The position numbers and the translations under genes were made by a program. Below the pieces are notes generated by a model. The model searched no databases. It was given only the letters and a program-made list of their open reading frames with translations, and was not told the origin of the DNA. Of a stretch of 13,605 nt of DNA, positions 6,460 through 13,605 are shown piece by piece; within the stretch, counting starts at the first letter, position 1; every line of letters begins with the position of its first letter. Origin of the DNA: Chloroflexota bacterium (lineage in GTDB: Bacteria > Chloroflexota > Limnocylindria > QHBO01); assembly GCA_005882055.1 (NCBI GenBank), contig VBGQ01000004.1, positions 1 through 13,605 on the forward strand. Reading direction: 5' to 3'.

Positions 6460-7479
6460 TTAGGTGTGTGGTGCTTCCAGCGCGCTCTTCTGGTCGAGGT
6501 AATAAAGGAGTCCCATCGCCGGCGCGATGAACAGCACCACGCACAGGGCGACGGCGAGGAGGAGGACCTGCGTGGAGGGAGGCGCCGCCGCATCCGCGAT
6601 CGTCAGCTGGCCAGGGAGGAGATAAGGCGACTGCGCGAAACCCCAGGCCAGGACCATCGAGCCCACAGCCGCGACGGCGAGGATTCGATACCAGGCAAAG
6701 ATTCCGCGCCACAGGAGTATGGCCACCAGCGGTGTGAGAAGCATCGTGGTGTAGGCAAACGGCGCTCCACGGCCCGCCAGCATCGCCTTGGCGAGATCGG
6801 GCGCCTGCAGCAAGATCGTGACGAGGGCCAGACTTCCGATCGCGATCAGGACGAAGGCCGAGATCAGCGCGCGAGACCTGAAGTAGCCGACCATCTCTGC
6901 CGCCCCGTAACGCCGCGCGTCTCCCACCAGGAACGTGGCTCCGCTGAAGGCCGTCGCGGCGAGCGAGACCAGCCCGAATGCGATCGACATCGGGCTGATG
7001 CACGCTTCCCACACCGGAAGTTGGGGCCCTCCGGTGGTGACACGGCCGCTGGCGATTGCTCCCAGGCAGGCGGCGAAAAAGAATGGCGTCAGCAGTGAAG
7101 AGAGGCCAAAGACCAGGTTCGCCACACGGTGCGATCTCGGGTCCTGCGCGATATGCCGGAAGGCGAAGAAGGCGCCGCGCAGGATCAAACCGACCAGCGC
7201 GATGCTGAAAAGGGGGTACAGGCTCGCGAAAACCGACTCGAACAGGATCGGAAAGCCTGTCCAGCAGACCACGATCCCCAGCACGAGCCAGACGTTGTTG
7301 ACCTCCCACACCGGCGCCATCGCGTGATCAACCAGGGACCGCGCCTGCCGGCCTTGTTTGCCGCGGCCGGCGAGCAGGTCCCAGATGCCGGCACCGAAAT
7401 CGACCCCACCGGCCGTGCTGTAGGCGGTGATGGCAAGCAGCAGCACCCCGGCCGTGACGTACGCCGCAAGGCTGCTCAT
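6460..7479 (-). CDS. cydB: Cytochrome bd ubiquinol oxidase subunit II
   Basis: CydB is the second core membrane subunit of the bd-type terminal oxidase. It pairs with CydA to reduce O2 with quinol electrons at high affinity without pumping protons. The 339-residue protein begins MSSLAAYVTAGVLLLAI and carries family motifs GGVDFGAGIWDLLAG (about 24-38) and PVWEVNNVWLV (about 56-66), followed by several hydrophobic helices to the C-terminus (FIAPAMGLLYYLDQ). The start at 7479 overlaps the cydA stop as ATGA (7479-7476), which implies translational coupling; there is no separate ribosome site. The same frame stays open far upstream through cydA, but that stretch is a shadow. No cydX-like peptide or cydCD transporter follows; the next 200 bp hold hairpins. 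Confidence 0.95.
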   Translation of the reverse strand: MSSLAAYVTAGVLLLAITAYSTAGGVDFGAGIWDLLAGRGKQGRQARSLVDHAMAPVWEVNNVWLVLGIVVCWTGFPILFESVFASLYPLFSIALVGLILRGAFFAFRHIAQDPRSHRVANLVFGLSSLLTPFFFAACLGAIASGRVTTGGPQLPVWEACISPMSIAFGLVSLAATAFSGATFLVGDARRYGAAEMVGYFRSRALISAFVLIAIGSLALVTILLQAPDLAKAMLAGRGAPFAYTTMLLTPLVAILLWRGIFAWYRILAVAAVGSMVLAWGFAQSPYLLPGQLTIADAAAPPSTQVLLLAVALCVVLFIAPAMGLLYYLDQKSALEAPHT

Positions 7480-8909
7480 GACGACAGGTCGGGCTGCGGG
7501 GGAAATGTCGGGGCGCGCGGGCCATAGGGCGCACCAACCTCGGGCGCCTCCGCCCGGTCCTGGCGGCTCCACCTCGCAGCAAGCCTCACCAGGACCATCA
7601 CGAAAAAGGCCGCGATCAGCGCATAGACGACGACCAGCGTGCCCAGCATCGTCCACACAAAGGACGCTGGCGCGGAGGTCACCGCGTCCGATACGCGCAT
7701 CGCCCCGTACACGATCCAGGGTTGGCGACCAACCTCGGTCGTGATCCACCCGGTCTCCACGCATAGGTAGCAGCCCACCCCGGCCAGGGCGGCGAGGCGG
7801 TAGAACCAGCGCGAGCCAGGCAAGGTCCGTCTGCGAATAAGCACGATGAAATACCAGGCGGCAAGCGCCGCGCCGGCCGTGCCCAGGAACACCATCACGT
7901 CGAACGACAGGTGGGTCAGATTTGCCTCCACCGTGTTGGGCCGGGCGTCGGCTGGAAAGCTGCTCAGCCCCGGTATGACGGCGTCGGGCGAGTAGCCGAC
8001 CAGCAGCGAGTCGAACGATGGTATCGAGATGCCGAAGTTGACCTTGCCCGAAGGATCGATCAACCCGCCGAGGATCTCCGGATTGTTGCCCCGCGTCTTC
8101 CACGTCAGTTCCATGGCTGCGAACTTCGTGGGCTGGTCGGTGACCAGTGCGCGAGCCGACAGATCGCCGGTCACCAGCTGCACCGGAGTCAGGAGCGCAG
8201 CGATCGTGAACGGCACGGCAAAAGCCAGCCGCTGATAGTGGTCGCGCCGCCCGCGAAGCCACGCCACGGCGTAGACGGACGCGACGACAAAGCCCGCGGT
8301 CATGTAGAGCGCGGTCACGAAGTGCCAGTACTCGTAGCCCAGCGCGCGTGTGAAAAGCGCGGCGATCACATCGACGTCGACGACTCGACCGGCGCTGATC
8401 GTCACGCCGCCAGGCGTGTTCATCCACGAATTGGACGCAAGGACCCCAAAGGCGCCCAGCAGCCCGGCGGGCACCAGGACGAGTCCGACCAGAAAATGGA
8501 TGCGCGGCGGCAGCCGCTGCCAGCCGTACAGGTAGATGCCGATGAATACCGCCTCCAGAAAGAAGCCCAGGGCTTCGATGGCGAAGCCAAGGCCGAAAGC
8601 AGAGCCGTACTGCCCCATCATTCGCGGCCACAGGATTCCAAATTCAAACGAGAGGATGGTGCCGGTCACTGCGCCGACGGCGAACTGAACGGCCATCACC
8701 ACGGACCAGCGCCGCGCGATCTTGATCGCGGTCGGGTCTTTGCGAAAAATGCCGATCGCCTCCATCAGCAGGGTCAGCGAGGGAAGCGCTACTCCCAGCG
8801 GCACGAGCAGCACGTGGCACGCGAGCGTGAATGCCATCTGGATGCGGCTGGGTAACAGAGCCGATTCGCTCGCTACTAAGTCGAGCGACGTCACGACCAG
8901 GGTGAGCAC
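7476..8909 (-). CDS. cydA: Cytochrome bd ubiquinol oxidase subunit I
   Basis: CydA is the heme-bearing subunit of the bd oxidase in the cytoplasmic membrane. The 477 residues include the expected ligands: H32 (SRIQMAFTLACH, matching E. coli H19), E89 and E119 (SFEFG; FFLEAVFIG), H196 (YEYWHF, matching H186) and M339 (HLSFDVMVFLG, matching M393). The quinol site shows K262 and E267 (QPTKFAAMEL), and the GRQPW signature sits at 394-398. The Q-loop is short, as in most non-enteric enzymes. The C-terminus ends in a Pro-rich tail. GTG 8909 is the likely start; a GGAGAG lies rather far upstream and the first ligand helix begins near residue 20. The gene is divergent from the PrsW-family gene across 58 bp that contain the palindrome GCGTACGC (8931-8938). 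Confidence 0.95.
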   Translation of the reverse strand: MLTLVVTSLDLVASESALLPSRIQMAFTLACHVLLVPLGVALPSLTLLMEAIGIFRKDPTAIKIARRWSVVMAVQFAVGAVTGTILSFEFGILWPRMMGQYGSAFGLGFAIEALGFFLEAVFIGIYLYGWQRLPPRIHFLVGLVLVPAGLLGAFGVLASNSWMNTPGGVTISAGRVVDVDVIAALFTRALGYEYWHFVTALYMTAGFVVASVYAVAWLRGRRDHYQRLAFAVPFTIAALLTPVQLVTGDLSARALVTDQPTKFAAMELTWKTRGNNPEILGGLIDPSGKVNFGISIPSFDSLLVGYSPDAVIPGLSSFPADARPNTVEANLTHLSFDVMVFLGTAGAALAAWYFIVLIRRRTLPGSRWFYRLAALAGVGCYLCVETGWITTEVGRQPWIVYGAMRVSDAVTSAPASFVWTMLGTLVVVYALIAAFFVMVLVRLAARWSRQDRAEAPEVGAPYGPRAPTFPPQPDLSS

Positions 8910-8967
8910 CGGTAGCTGCCCACTCTCCGAGCGTACGCGCTACTCATACTCGAGATGGGGGTCGAAA

Positions 8968-9867
8968 GTGGTTGCTGAAGTATCGAGTCCGCCGCCGCGC
9001 GGCCAGCGCTGGCGATGGCTGATGGTGTTCTTCAGCGGCCTCGCTCTGTGGATCCTTGCCGTCTTGGTGACGGGTCTGACCAGAAACCCCAACCTGATCC
9101 CAACTGTCGTCCTCGTCGGCAGCTTTTTGATTCCGGCGACCGCGGTCATCTACTACCTCGATCATCTGCCGAGCCCCACCGTTTCGGCGCAGCGTGTCTT
9201 CATCGCCTTCCTTTACGGAGGCGTGCTCGGCGTGCTTGCGGCTTCGCTTCTGGAGGCATGGCTGTTGCAAGACGGCCCGCTTGTCTACGTCGGTGTCGGC
9301 CTGATCGAGGAGTTCGCGAAAGTTCTGGCGCTGCTGCTCATCTCGGTCGGGATCCAGCGGTACACGGCTCGAGACGGGATCGTGCTCGGCGCGGCCGTCG
9401 GCTTTGGGTTTGCCGCCCTCGAGAGCAGCGGCTATGCGCTCATCGCCCTGTTCACGCCGCACGGGCTGTCGCTGACCAACCTGGTCTTTGCGGAGGTGCT
9501 TCGCGGCATCCTCGCCCCGGTCGGCCATGGGCTGTGGACCGGCATCCTGGGGGGCGCGCTGTTTGCCGCCGCCTCCAGGAGCGGCCGGCTTGCGATATTT
9601 GCGCCACGATTCATCGGCCTGTTCTTCGCCGTTGCGCTTTTGCATGCCCTGTGGGATTCGATGCGAGGCATCGCCATCCTCCTGACGCTTGTGGTGACAT
9701 CATCGACGGGCCTGATCCAGGGTGGCTCGATTCCCCGTGCGGCTGCCGTGGTCCCTTGGATATTCATCTTGTTCGAGTTCGGCGGGATCGGCGTGATTTC
9801 AGCGGTCGGTCTGTGGATGCTCCGACGAACCTGGAAGCGCGCGATCCAGCCTGCACCGCCTTTTTAA
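8968..9867 (+). CDS. PrsW-family glutamic-type intramembrane protease
   Basis: This is a polytopic membrane protein (299 aa, about eight hydrophobic segments) of the PrsW family (PF13367). B. subtilis PrsW cleaves the anti-sigma factor RsiW inside the membrane; the substrate here is unknown. The diagnostic motifs are all present: EEFAK (E114, E115), GFGFAALES (E152), the helix GHGLWTG (H187) and HALWD (H227). GTG 8968 is chosen because it precedes the first membrane segment with a short basic tail (PPPRGQRWRW) and has a GGGGG run six bases upstream. The frame is open further upstream, but that part antisense-overlaps cydA and does not look coding. No sigma/anti-sigma pair lies in the window. 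Its TAA overlaps the xylB stop. Confidence 0.88.
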   Translation: MVAEVSSPPPRGQRWRWLMVFFSGLALWILAVLVTGLTRNPNLIPTVVLVGSFLIPATAVIYYLDHLPSPTVSAQRVFIAFLYGGVLGVLAASLLEAWLLQDGPLVYVGVGLIEEFAKVLALLLISVGIQRYTARDGIVLGAAVGFGFAALESSGYALIALFTPHGLSLTNLVFAEVLRGILAPVGHGLWTGILGGALFAAASRSGRLAIFAPRFIGLFFAVALLHALWDSMRGIAILLTLVVTSSTGLIQGGSIPRAAAVVPWIFILFEFGGIGVISAVGLWMLRRTWKRAIQPAPPF

Positions 9868-11363
9868 CCGCGTGTGATGCCCAGCGCCGCCAGCCGGTGC
9901 ATCGCCCCCGAGGTCGATCCGTAGAGGTCCGCGAAGACCTCGTGATATTCCCGATAGAGGCGCGTCCGCCCGGGATCCGGCTGGATGACCTCCGCCGCCA
10001 GGCGGACGAGGGAAGTCGCTTCCGCGACGGACGGATACGCGCCGCACGCAACTCCTGCCAGCAGGGCGGCCCCGAACGCCGGCCCCTCGTCGACGACGTT
10101 GCGATACACCGGCATGCCGAAGATGTCGGACTGGAGCTGAAGCCATAGCGCGTTGCGCGCTCCGCCTCCGGTAGCTCGGATCTCGGTGATCGGCAGAGGC
10201 AGACCGGCGATCAGATCCAGACACTGCTTGAGGCTGTGGACCACGCCCTCCATCACGGCACGGGTGAGGTGGGCGAGGGTGTGCGTCATGTTCAGACCGA
10301 CGAACGCGCCCCTGGCGGCGGGGTCGAGGATGGGCGTTCGCTCCCCGGATAGATAAGGAAGGAAGAGCAGGCCGCTGCAGCCAGGAGGTGCTTCCGCGGC
10401 CAGCGCGGCCAGCGCGCCATAGTCCCTGTCCTGCGAGGCGACCTCGCGCCACCATCCCAACGAGGCACCCGCCGAGAGGGTCACTCCCATCACGTGATAC
10501 GCGCCTGGAACCGCGTGGCAGAACGAGTGGAGACGGCCCAACGGATCGATCACGGGTTGGTCGCTGTGCGCGAAGACGACACCGCTCGTGCCGACGGACG
10601 AGCTGACGATGCCCGGCCGGACGACGCCGTTGCCGACCGCAGCGGCCGCGTTGTCGCCGCCGCCGGCGACCACCTTCAAGCCGGCCGGCAGCCCCGTCGC
10701 CGCCGCGGCGGAAGGGGTGACTACGCCCGTCACGTCGGGGCCCTCGTGCACCGCGGGCAGCCAGTCTCGAGGAATCTCCAGCACCTCGAGGATCTCCTCT
10801 GACCACCGCCGCCGGCGCAGGTCCACCAGGAGCGTGCCCGACGCGTCGGAGACATCAGTGGCGCGGTCGCCGGTAAGCATCAGCCGGACGTAGTCCTTGG
10901 GCAGCAAGACGCGCCGCAGACGGGCGTACGCCGCAGGCTCTTCGTCGCGGAGCCACAGGATCTTCGGGGCCTGAAAGCCGGTCAGCGCGGGGTTCCCGGC
11001 GATCTGGACCAGCCGCTCCCGCCCCACCTTGGCCGTGATGTCCTCGCACTGCCTTTCCGTGCGCTGATCGTTCCAGAGCAGCGCCGGACGGATGACGTGG
11101 TCGTTCTCGTCGAGGAAGACGGCGCCGTGCATCTGGCCCGTAAGGCCTAGGGCAAGAGGCGGTTGGTCAGACCCGGATACCACGCGGTGGAGGACGTTTT
11201 GGCTCGCGATCCACCAGTCCTCAGGCTCTTGCTCGGTCCAGCCTGGGCGCGGGGTCGCCATCGGATATCCCTCCGTGGCGGCGGCCACCACCTTGCCGCC
11301 GAGATCGATGGCGATGGCGCGCGCTCCGCTCGATCCGATGTCGAGACCGATCAGGCACCCCAC
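9864..11363 (-). CDS. xylB: Xylulokinase (FGGY family)
   Basis: This cytoplasmic kinase phosphorylates D-xylulose to xylulose-5-phosphate for the pentose phosphate pathway. Its 499 residues match the usual family length. It shows the first phosphate loop GLDIGSSGARA (6-16), the xylulokinase-type substrate signature GQMHG...RPALLWNDQR (76-101), catalytic D237 (GGGDNAA), the second phosphate motif GTSGV (258-262), LPYLSGERTP (335-344) and the adenosine-site ATGGGARN (397-404). A related FGGY sugar kinase is possible, but MHG and the LWND motif favour xylulokinase. GTG 11363 directly precedes the first beta strand; only a weak AGG is upstream. No xylA, transporter or regulator is present. A DUF5996 gene sits 24 bp upstream on the same strand, suggesting one transcript. 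The stop overlaps the PrsW-gene stop. Confidence 0.92.
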   Translation of the reverse strand: MGCLIGLDIGSSGARAIAIDLGGKVVAAATEGYPMATPRPGWTEQEPEDWWIASQNVLHRVVSGSDQPPLALGLTGQMHGAVFLDENDHVIRPALLWNDQRTERQCEDITAKVGRERLVQIAGNPALTGFQAPKILWLRDEEPAAYARLRRVLLPKDYVRLMLTGDRATDVSDASGTLLVDLRRRRWSEEILEVLEIPRDWLPAVHEGPDVTGVVTPSAAAATGLPAGLKVVAGGGDNAAAAVGNGVVRPGIVSSSVGTSGVVFAHSDQPVIDPLGRLHSFCHAVPGAYHVMGVTLSAGASLGWWREVASQDRDYGALAALAAEAPPGCSGLLFLPYLSGERTPILDPAARGAFVGLNMTHTLAHLTRAVMEGVVHSLKQCLDLIAGLPLPITEIRATGGGARNALWLQLQSDIFGMPVYRNVVDEGPAFGAALLAGVACGAYPSVAEATSLVRLAAEVIQPDPGRTRLYREYHEVFADLYGSTSGAMHRLAALGITRG

Positions 11364-11387
11364 TGCCTAACCGTACTTCGGACCCGC

Positions 11388-12287
11388 TCAGACCACCTCG
11401 AGGGAATCCCTGTCCCAGCGTCCCAAGTCTGCCGCTGCCTCGTATGTGCTCCGGAGAAAGGTGAGCAGCAGCACGTCGGGGTCAGGGTTCATGCGAACCG
11501 CGGCGTAAGGCAGGATGAAATCGCCTAGAGCCTCGTCGAAGTAGGCGGCGCTTGGCTGAACCTTGCGCACCGCAAAGCCTTCCGGTTCGGGATAGGCGTA
11601 GGAATAGAAGGAGCCCTCCGCGCTGCCGCCTGGCCAGAACCCGCAGCTGCTGACCTCGTGGCTGTACGCCTGCTCCATCACCCAGTCGGGGCAGTTCGGT
11701 ATCCCGCCGCGGTGTCTCGGCGCGGTCCGGCCCGAGAATCGCGTCACAGCGAGGTCGAAGCCGCCCCAGAAGAAATGCACTGGGCTCGCTTTGCCACGAA
11801 AGCCGGCCCGAAATCGAGACATCACGCGATGCGCCTGGCTCAAAGCCACCCAGAATCGGTGCGCAGCCGCCCCGTCGTACGCGCCGTGTATCTCGTCTTT
11901 CGCGAACGGAATCGCGTTGGGAATCTCGACGGGCTTCGCCAGGATCTTGACGTGCACGCCCAAACCATCCAGCGTGCTCATCGTCGCCGCGTAGAAGTCG
12001 GCCACCGACCTCGGCTGAAGGGCGATCTGGCGCTCTTCACCGCCCGACGTGCGGACGGCCAGGACGTGTGCGATGAAGTCGAATTCCATCTCCAGGCCGG
12101 CACCGTTCGCGTGCATCACGGATGTCGTCAGACCGCGCGCCGAAACGTACAGCGGAACCTGCCACCAGTGATTGACCATCGGCTCGAGAGCGAGCCGGAC
12201 CTTGCCGACGATCTGAGTCCAGAGGTGAAGCGTGTCCCGCGTGTCTTCCCAGCTCGAGAGCGTCAGCTCGGGCCACCGCTCGGCCAT
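11388..12287 (-). CDS. DUF5996 family protein, unknown function
   Basis: The 299-residue protein matches the DUF5996 family from memory: it begins MAERWPELTLSSWEDTRDTLHLWTQIVGKVRLAL and contains NHWWQVPLYVSARGLTTS, FDFIAHVLAVRTS, PVHFFWGGFDLAVTRFSGR, YSHEVSSCGFWPGG and LLTFLRSTYEAAADLGRWD. It has no signal peptide or membrane segment, so it is probably cytoplasmic. The biochemical function is unknown; the many conserved Trp, His and Asp residues suggest an enzyme or ligand-binding fold (inference). ATG 12287 is chosen because GGAG lies six bases upstream and the conserved region starts there; the frame is open for 47 more residues, which are Arg-rich and noncoding-looking. It is divergent from the zinc-finger gene across 29 bp and ends 24 bp before xylB. 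Confidence 0.88.
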   Translation of the reverse strand: MAERWPELTLSSWEDTRDTLHLWTQIVGKVRLALEPMVNHWWQVPLYVSARGLTTSVMHANGAGLEMEFDFIAHVLAVRTSGGEERQIALQPRSVADFYAATMSTLDGLGVHVKILAKPVEIPNAIPFAKDEIHGAYDGAAAHRFWVALSQAHRVMSRFRAGFRGKASPVHFFWGGFDLAVTRFSGRTAPRHRGGIPNCPDWVMEQAYSHEVSSCGFWPGGSAEGSFYSYAYPEPEGFAVRKVQPSAAYFDEALGDFILPYAAVRMNPDPDVLLLTFLRSTYEAAADLGRWDRDSLEVV

Positions 12288-12305
12288 GCCAGGCTCCAAA
12301 GGTAT

Positions 12306-12317
12306 TTGCGTACGCAA
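12306..12317. promoter_or_regulatory. 12-bp palindrome in the divergent DUF5996 / zinc-finger spacer
   Basis: TTGCGTACGCAA is a perfect palindrome lying between the two divergent starts and touching the A of ATG 12317. Its core GCGTACGC also occurs in the cydA / PrsW divergent spacer (8931-8938). A regulator binding here would cover both 5' ends; this is inference from symmetry and position. Confidence 0.3.
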
Positions 12318-12622
12318 TGAATATCTGCGCCGAATGCCTCGCCTCCGGCGGTTGGTGGCTGCATCTCCGGCGCTGCGCCAGTTGCGGCCATGTCGGTTGC
12401 TGCGACTCGTCACCATCGCAGCACGCAAGCCACCACGCCGCCGACACCGGACACCGCGTCGCGCAGAGCTTCGAGCCGGACGAGGATTGGTTCTGGGACT
12501 ACGCCGCAGAGCAGTTCCTCGAAGGTCCGGACCTGGCCCCGCCCCGGCATCACCCGCCCGAACAGCCCGTGCCGGGACCCGCCGGCCGGGTCCCCCGGGA
12601 CTGGCAGCGACTCCTGCACTAG
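12317..12622 (+). CDS. Small UBP-type zinc-finger protein
   Basis: The 101-residue soluble protein carries a ZnF-UBP-like domain (PF02148): C4 and C7 (CAEC), GGWWLHLRRCASCGHVGCCDSS (C20, C23, C28, C29), then H36, H39, H40 and H46, and the family ending SFEPDEDWFWDY. In eukaryotes this fold binds the free C-terminus of ubiquitin; stand-alone bacterial versions are common in high-GC soil bacteria and their ligand is unknown. Family members usually begin with a Cys-x-His pair about 20 residues before the first CxxC; this one starts directly at the CxxC, so the first metal site may be incomplete. ATG 12317 lacks a close ribosome site, and no in-frame upstream start fits the 29-bp spacer. The C-terminal 30 residues are Pro-rich. 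Confidence 0.85.
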   Translation: MNICAECLASGGWWLHLRRCASCGHVGCCDSSPSQHASHHAADTGHRVAQSFEPDEDWFWDYAAEQFLEGPDLAPPRHHPPEQPVPGPAGRVPRDWQRLLH

Positions 12623-12641
12623 ACCTGCCGTCATCGGGCGG

Positions 12642-12664
12642 CCTCGCGCGCGTCTTCTTATATG
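12642..12664 (+). promoter_or_regulatory. TATA-containing 23-nt element, copy B (candidate ftsE promoter)
   Basis: This near-duplicate of copy A (6298-6320) places TTATAT (12658-12663) about 45 bases before the ftsE start, a good distance for a -10 box. No -35 match is clear; the GC-rich block upstream of the TATA is what the two copies share. Confidence 0.4.
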
Positions 12665-12669
12665 AGCGC

Positions 12670-12687
12670 CGGATTCCCGCGAATCCG
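12670..12687 (+). other. Hairpin in the ftsE leader
   Basis: CGGATTC-ccgc-GAATCCG is a perfect 7-bp stem with a 4-nt loop, placed between the TATA element and the ftsE start. With no U-run it is unlikely to be a terminator for the zinc-finger gene. It would form at the very 5' end of an ftsE transcript starting near 12670, possibly stabilising it. Confidence 0.35.
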
Positions 12688-12706
12688 CCGTTAGCCCTCC
12701 GGAGAA

Positions 12707-13441
12707 GTGCCCTCAGTCGTGCCCGACCGCCCGCCGATCGTCGAGCTCATAGGGGTGAGCCGAGCCTACGGAAGCAGGCATGCCCTCGATGGCATCGACC
12801 TGGCCTTGCATCCTGGGGAGCTCACACTCCTGGTCGGGCCCAGCGGGGCGGGCAAGACGACGCTCTTGAAGCTGATCAACCGCGAGATCCGCCCCACCGC
12901 CGGCGAGGTCTGGGTGGCCGGGATCGCGGCGCATCGCCTCAAGGCCTCACACGTCGCAGAGCTGCGGCGTCGGGTGGGCGTGGTGTTCCAGGACTACAAG
13001 CTGCTGCCCCGGCTGACCGCGCTCGAGAACGTGGCCTTCGGCCTCCAGGTGGGAGACCTGCGGATCTCGGACGCCGAGGCCAGGGACCGCGCGCTGGACG
13101 CCCTCGAGGCGGTGGGTCTGGGCGACCGCGGCCGTGCGTTCCCGCACCAGCTCTCGGGAGGCCAGCAGCAGCGAATCGCGATCGCCCGCGCGGTGGTTGT
13201 GCAGCCGCCGCTGCTCATCGCGGACGAGCCCACCGGCAACCTCGACCAGGAAACGGCGTGGGAGATCATGGACCTCTTCGAGGACATCGCGGCCTGGGGC
13301 ACCGCCGTGCTGGTGGCCACGCACAACGTCGAGATCGTGACCCGCCTGAAGCGGCGAGTGGTGACCCTGGTGGACGGCCGGTTGGTTCGTGACCAGCCGG
13401 CGGGCCAGACCGGGAGGATGGCGTGGCTGGCGTCGTCTTGA
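12707..13441 (+). CDS. ftsE: Cell division ATP-binding protein FtsE
   Basis: FtsE is the cytoplasmic ATPase of the FtsEX complex, which works at the divisome to activate periplasmic or wall-bound peptidoglycan hydrolases. The 244-residue protein has every ABC motif: Walker A GPSGAGKTT (44-52), Q-loop VVFQDYKLLP (92-101; the FQD-x-x-LLP form is typical of FtsE), signature LSGGQQQR (149-156), Walker B LLIADEP (169-175) with E174, D-loop GNLD (177-180) and switch H206 (VATHN). GTG 12707 or GTG 12719 could start it: GGAG (12701-12704) is too close to the first and rather far from the second. The family usually begins near VELIGVSRAY (residue 12), so the extra N-terminus may be short. It overlaps ftsX by 19 bp. 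Confidence 0.95.
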   Translation: MPSVVPDRPPIVELIGVSRAYGSRHALDGIDLALHPGELTLLVGPSGAGKTTLLKLINREIRPTAGEVWVAGIAAHRLKASHVAELRRRVGVVFQDYKLLPRLTALENVAFGLQVGDLRISDAEARDRALDALEAVGLGDRGRAFPHQLSGGQQQRIAIARAVVVQPPLLIADEPTGNLDQETAWEIMDLFEDIAAWGTAVLVATHNVEIVTRLKRRVVTLVDGRLVRDQPAGQTGRMAWLASS

Positions 13442-13605
13442 CCGGCCGGTTCCCGCGACGAAGGTTGATCCAGACCGTCGCCGCCAACCTCCTCCGCCTC
13501 GTGTTCGGCTCCGCGGCCCGCAACTGGGGACGAAACCTGGGCAGCACGGCGCCGGCCCTCGGTTCGATGACCCTCCTCCTCCTCATGTCCGGGCTGGTCG
13601 GTCTG
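13423..13605 (+). CDS. ftsX: Cell division protein FtsX (3'-partial at window edge)
   Basis: FtsX is the membrane partner of FtsE, a four-helix permease-like protein with an extracellular loop that engages peptidoglycan hydrolases. Sixty-one codons are present: a basic cytoplasmic N-terminus (TGRFPRRRLIQTVAANLLRL), then AARNWGRNLGSTAPALG leading into the first membrane helix (SMTLLLLMSGLVGL). The R-N-W-x-R-N pattern just before helix 1 is usual for FtsX. GTG 13423 has GGAGG five bases upstream and overlaps the end of ftsE by 19 bp, implying translational coupling. Identification rests largely on position after ftsE and this short N-terminus. Confidence 0.85.
   Translation, partial: MAGVVLTGRFPRRRLIQTVAANLLRLVFGSAARNWGRNLGSTAPALGSMTLLLLMSGLVGL

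Noticed and set aside
6460..8631. A 723-codon leftward frame covering cydB plus most of cydA
   Set aside because: The upstream 384 codons are cydA read out of frame; cydB proper starts at ATG 7479, overlapping the cydA stop.
8722..8967. N-terminal extension of the PrsW-family frame
   Set aside because: It overlaps the cydA start on the other strand, has no hydrophobic or conserved content, and a usable GTG with a purine run exists at 8968.
9015..10148. Rightward 377-codon ORF across the PrsW gene into xylB
   Set aside because: It is a shadow frame rich in Arg and Pro with no motif; the PrsW motifs are all in the 8968 frame.
12232..13392. Long rightward ORF (386 codons) overlapping the zinc-finger and ftsE genes
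   Set aside because: It is an Arg/Gly/Pro-rich translation of real genes in another frame, with no recognisable domain; FtsE in the true frame has every ABC motif.

Overview
The window is high-GC bacterial DNA. Many genes start with GTG or TTG, and few starts have a good Shine-Dalgarno sequence. The gene content (an actinobacterial-type GT4 glycogen synthase, a short-Q-loop cydAB, a DUF5996 protein, ftsEX, a PrsW-type protease and long Pro-Ser linkers in a secreted protein) fits a soil or freshwater Actinomycetota, Chloroflexota or Dormibacterota-like organism. I cannot fix the phylum from this window alone. No tRNA, rRNA, CRISPR array, transposase or phage gene was seen, so it reads as ordinary chromosome with one decayed or mis-assembled secreted gene.

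Layout. 3-806 (+): a single-pass membrane protein, probably cut by the window edge, convergent with the next gene across a strong hairpin. 869-3351 (-): a large secreted multidomain gene with a phosphoesterase domain, Pro-Ser linker, beta-rich domain, second Pro-Ser linker and GH99-like glycosidase domain. Its start region looks broken: a strong ribosome site and signal peptide lie in a different frame from the enzyme, and the segment that should carry the metal-binding MENHSY-type motif is absent. 3352-3735: intergenic, with an inverted repeat. 3736-4161 (+): single-domain response regulator. 4205-5383 (-): glycogen / maltose-1-phosphate synthase. 5422-5487 (+): a possible 21-residue hydrophobic micro-ORF with a near-ideal Shine-Dalgarno sequence. 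5484-6242 (-): aldo/keto reductase. 6460-8909 (-): cydB and cydA, coding cytochrome bd oxidase and overlapping by ATGA. 8968-9867 (+): PrsW-family intramembrane protease, divergent from cydA. 9864-11363 (-): xylulokinase, whose stop codon overlaps the PrsW stop in a shared TTAA. 11388-12287 (-): DUF5996 protein, likely co-transcribed with xylB. 12317-12622 (+): small UBP-type zinc-finger protein, divergent from the DUF5996 gene. 12707-13605 (+): ftsE and the start of ftsX, which runs off the window.

How the genes work together. Only three groupings are clear. cydA and cydB form one terminal quinol oxidase. ftsE and ftsX form the divisome ABC complex that controls peptidoglycan hydrolases. xylB with the DUF5996 gene forms a likely two-gene transcription unit of unknown joint purpose. 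The remaining genes look like independent housekeeping or accessory genes. I found no convincing new multi-gene system. The most interesting points are the broken phosphoesterase-GH99 fusion, the isolated micro-ORF, a 23-nt near-identical TATA-containing element present twice, and an N-terminally minimal UBP zinc finger.
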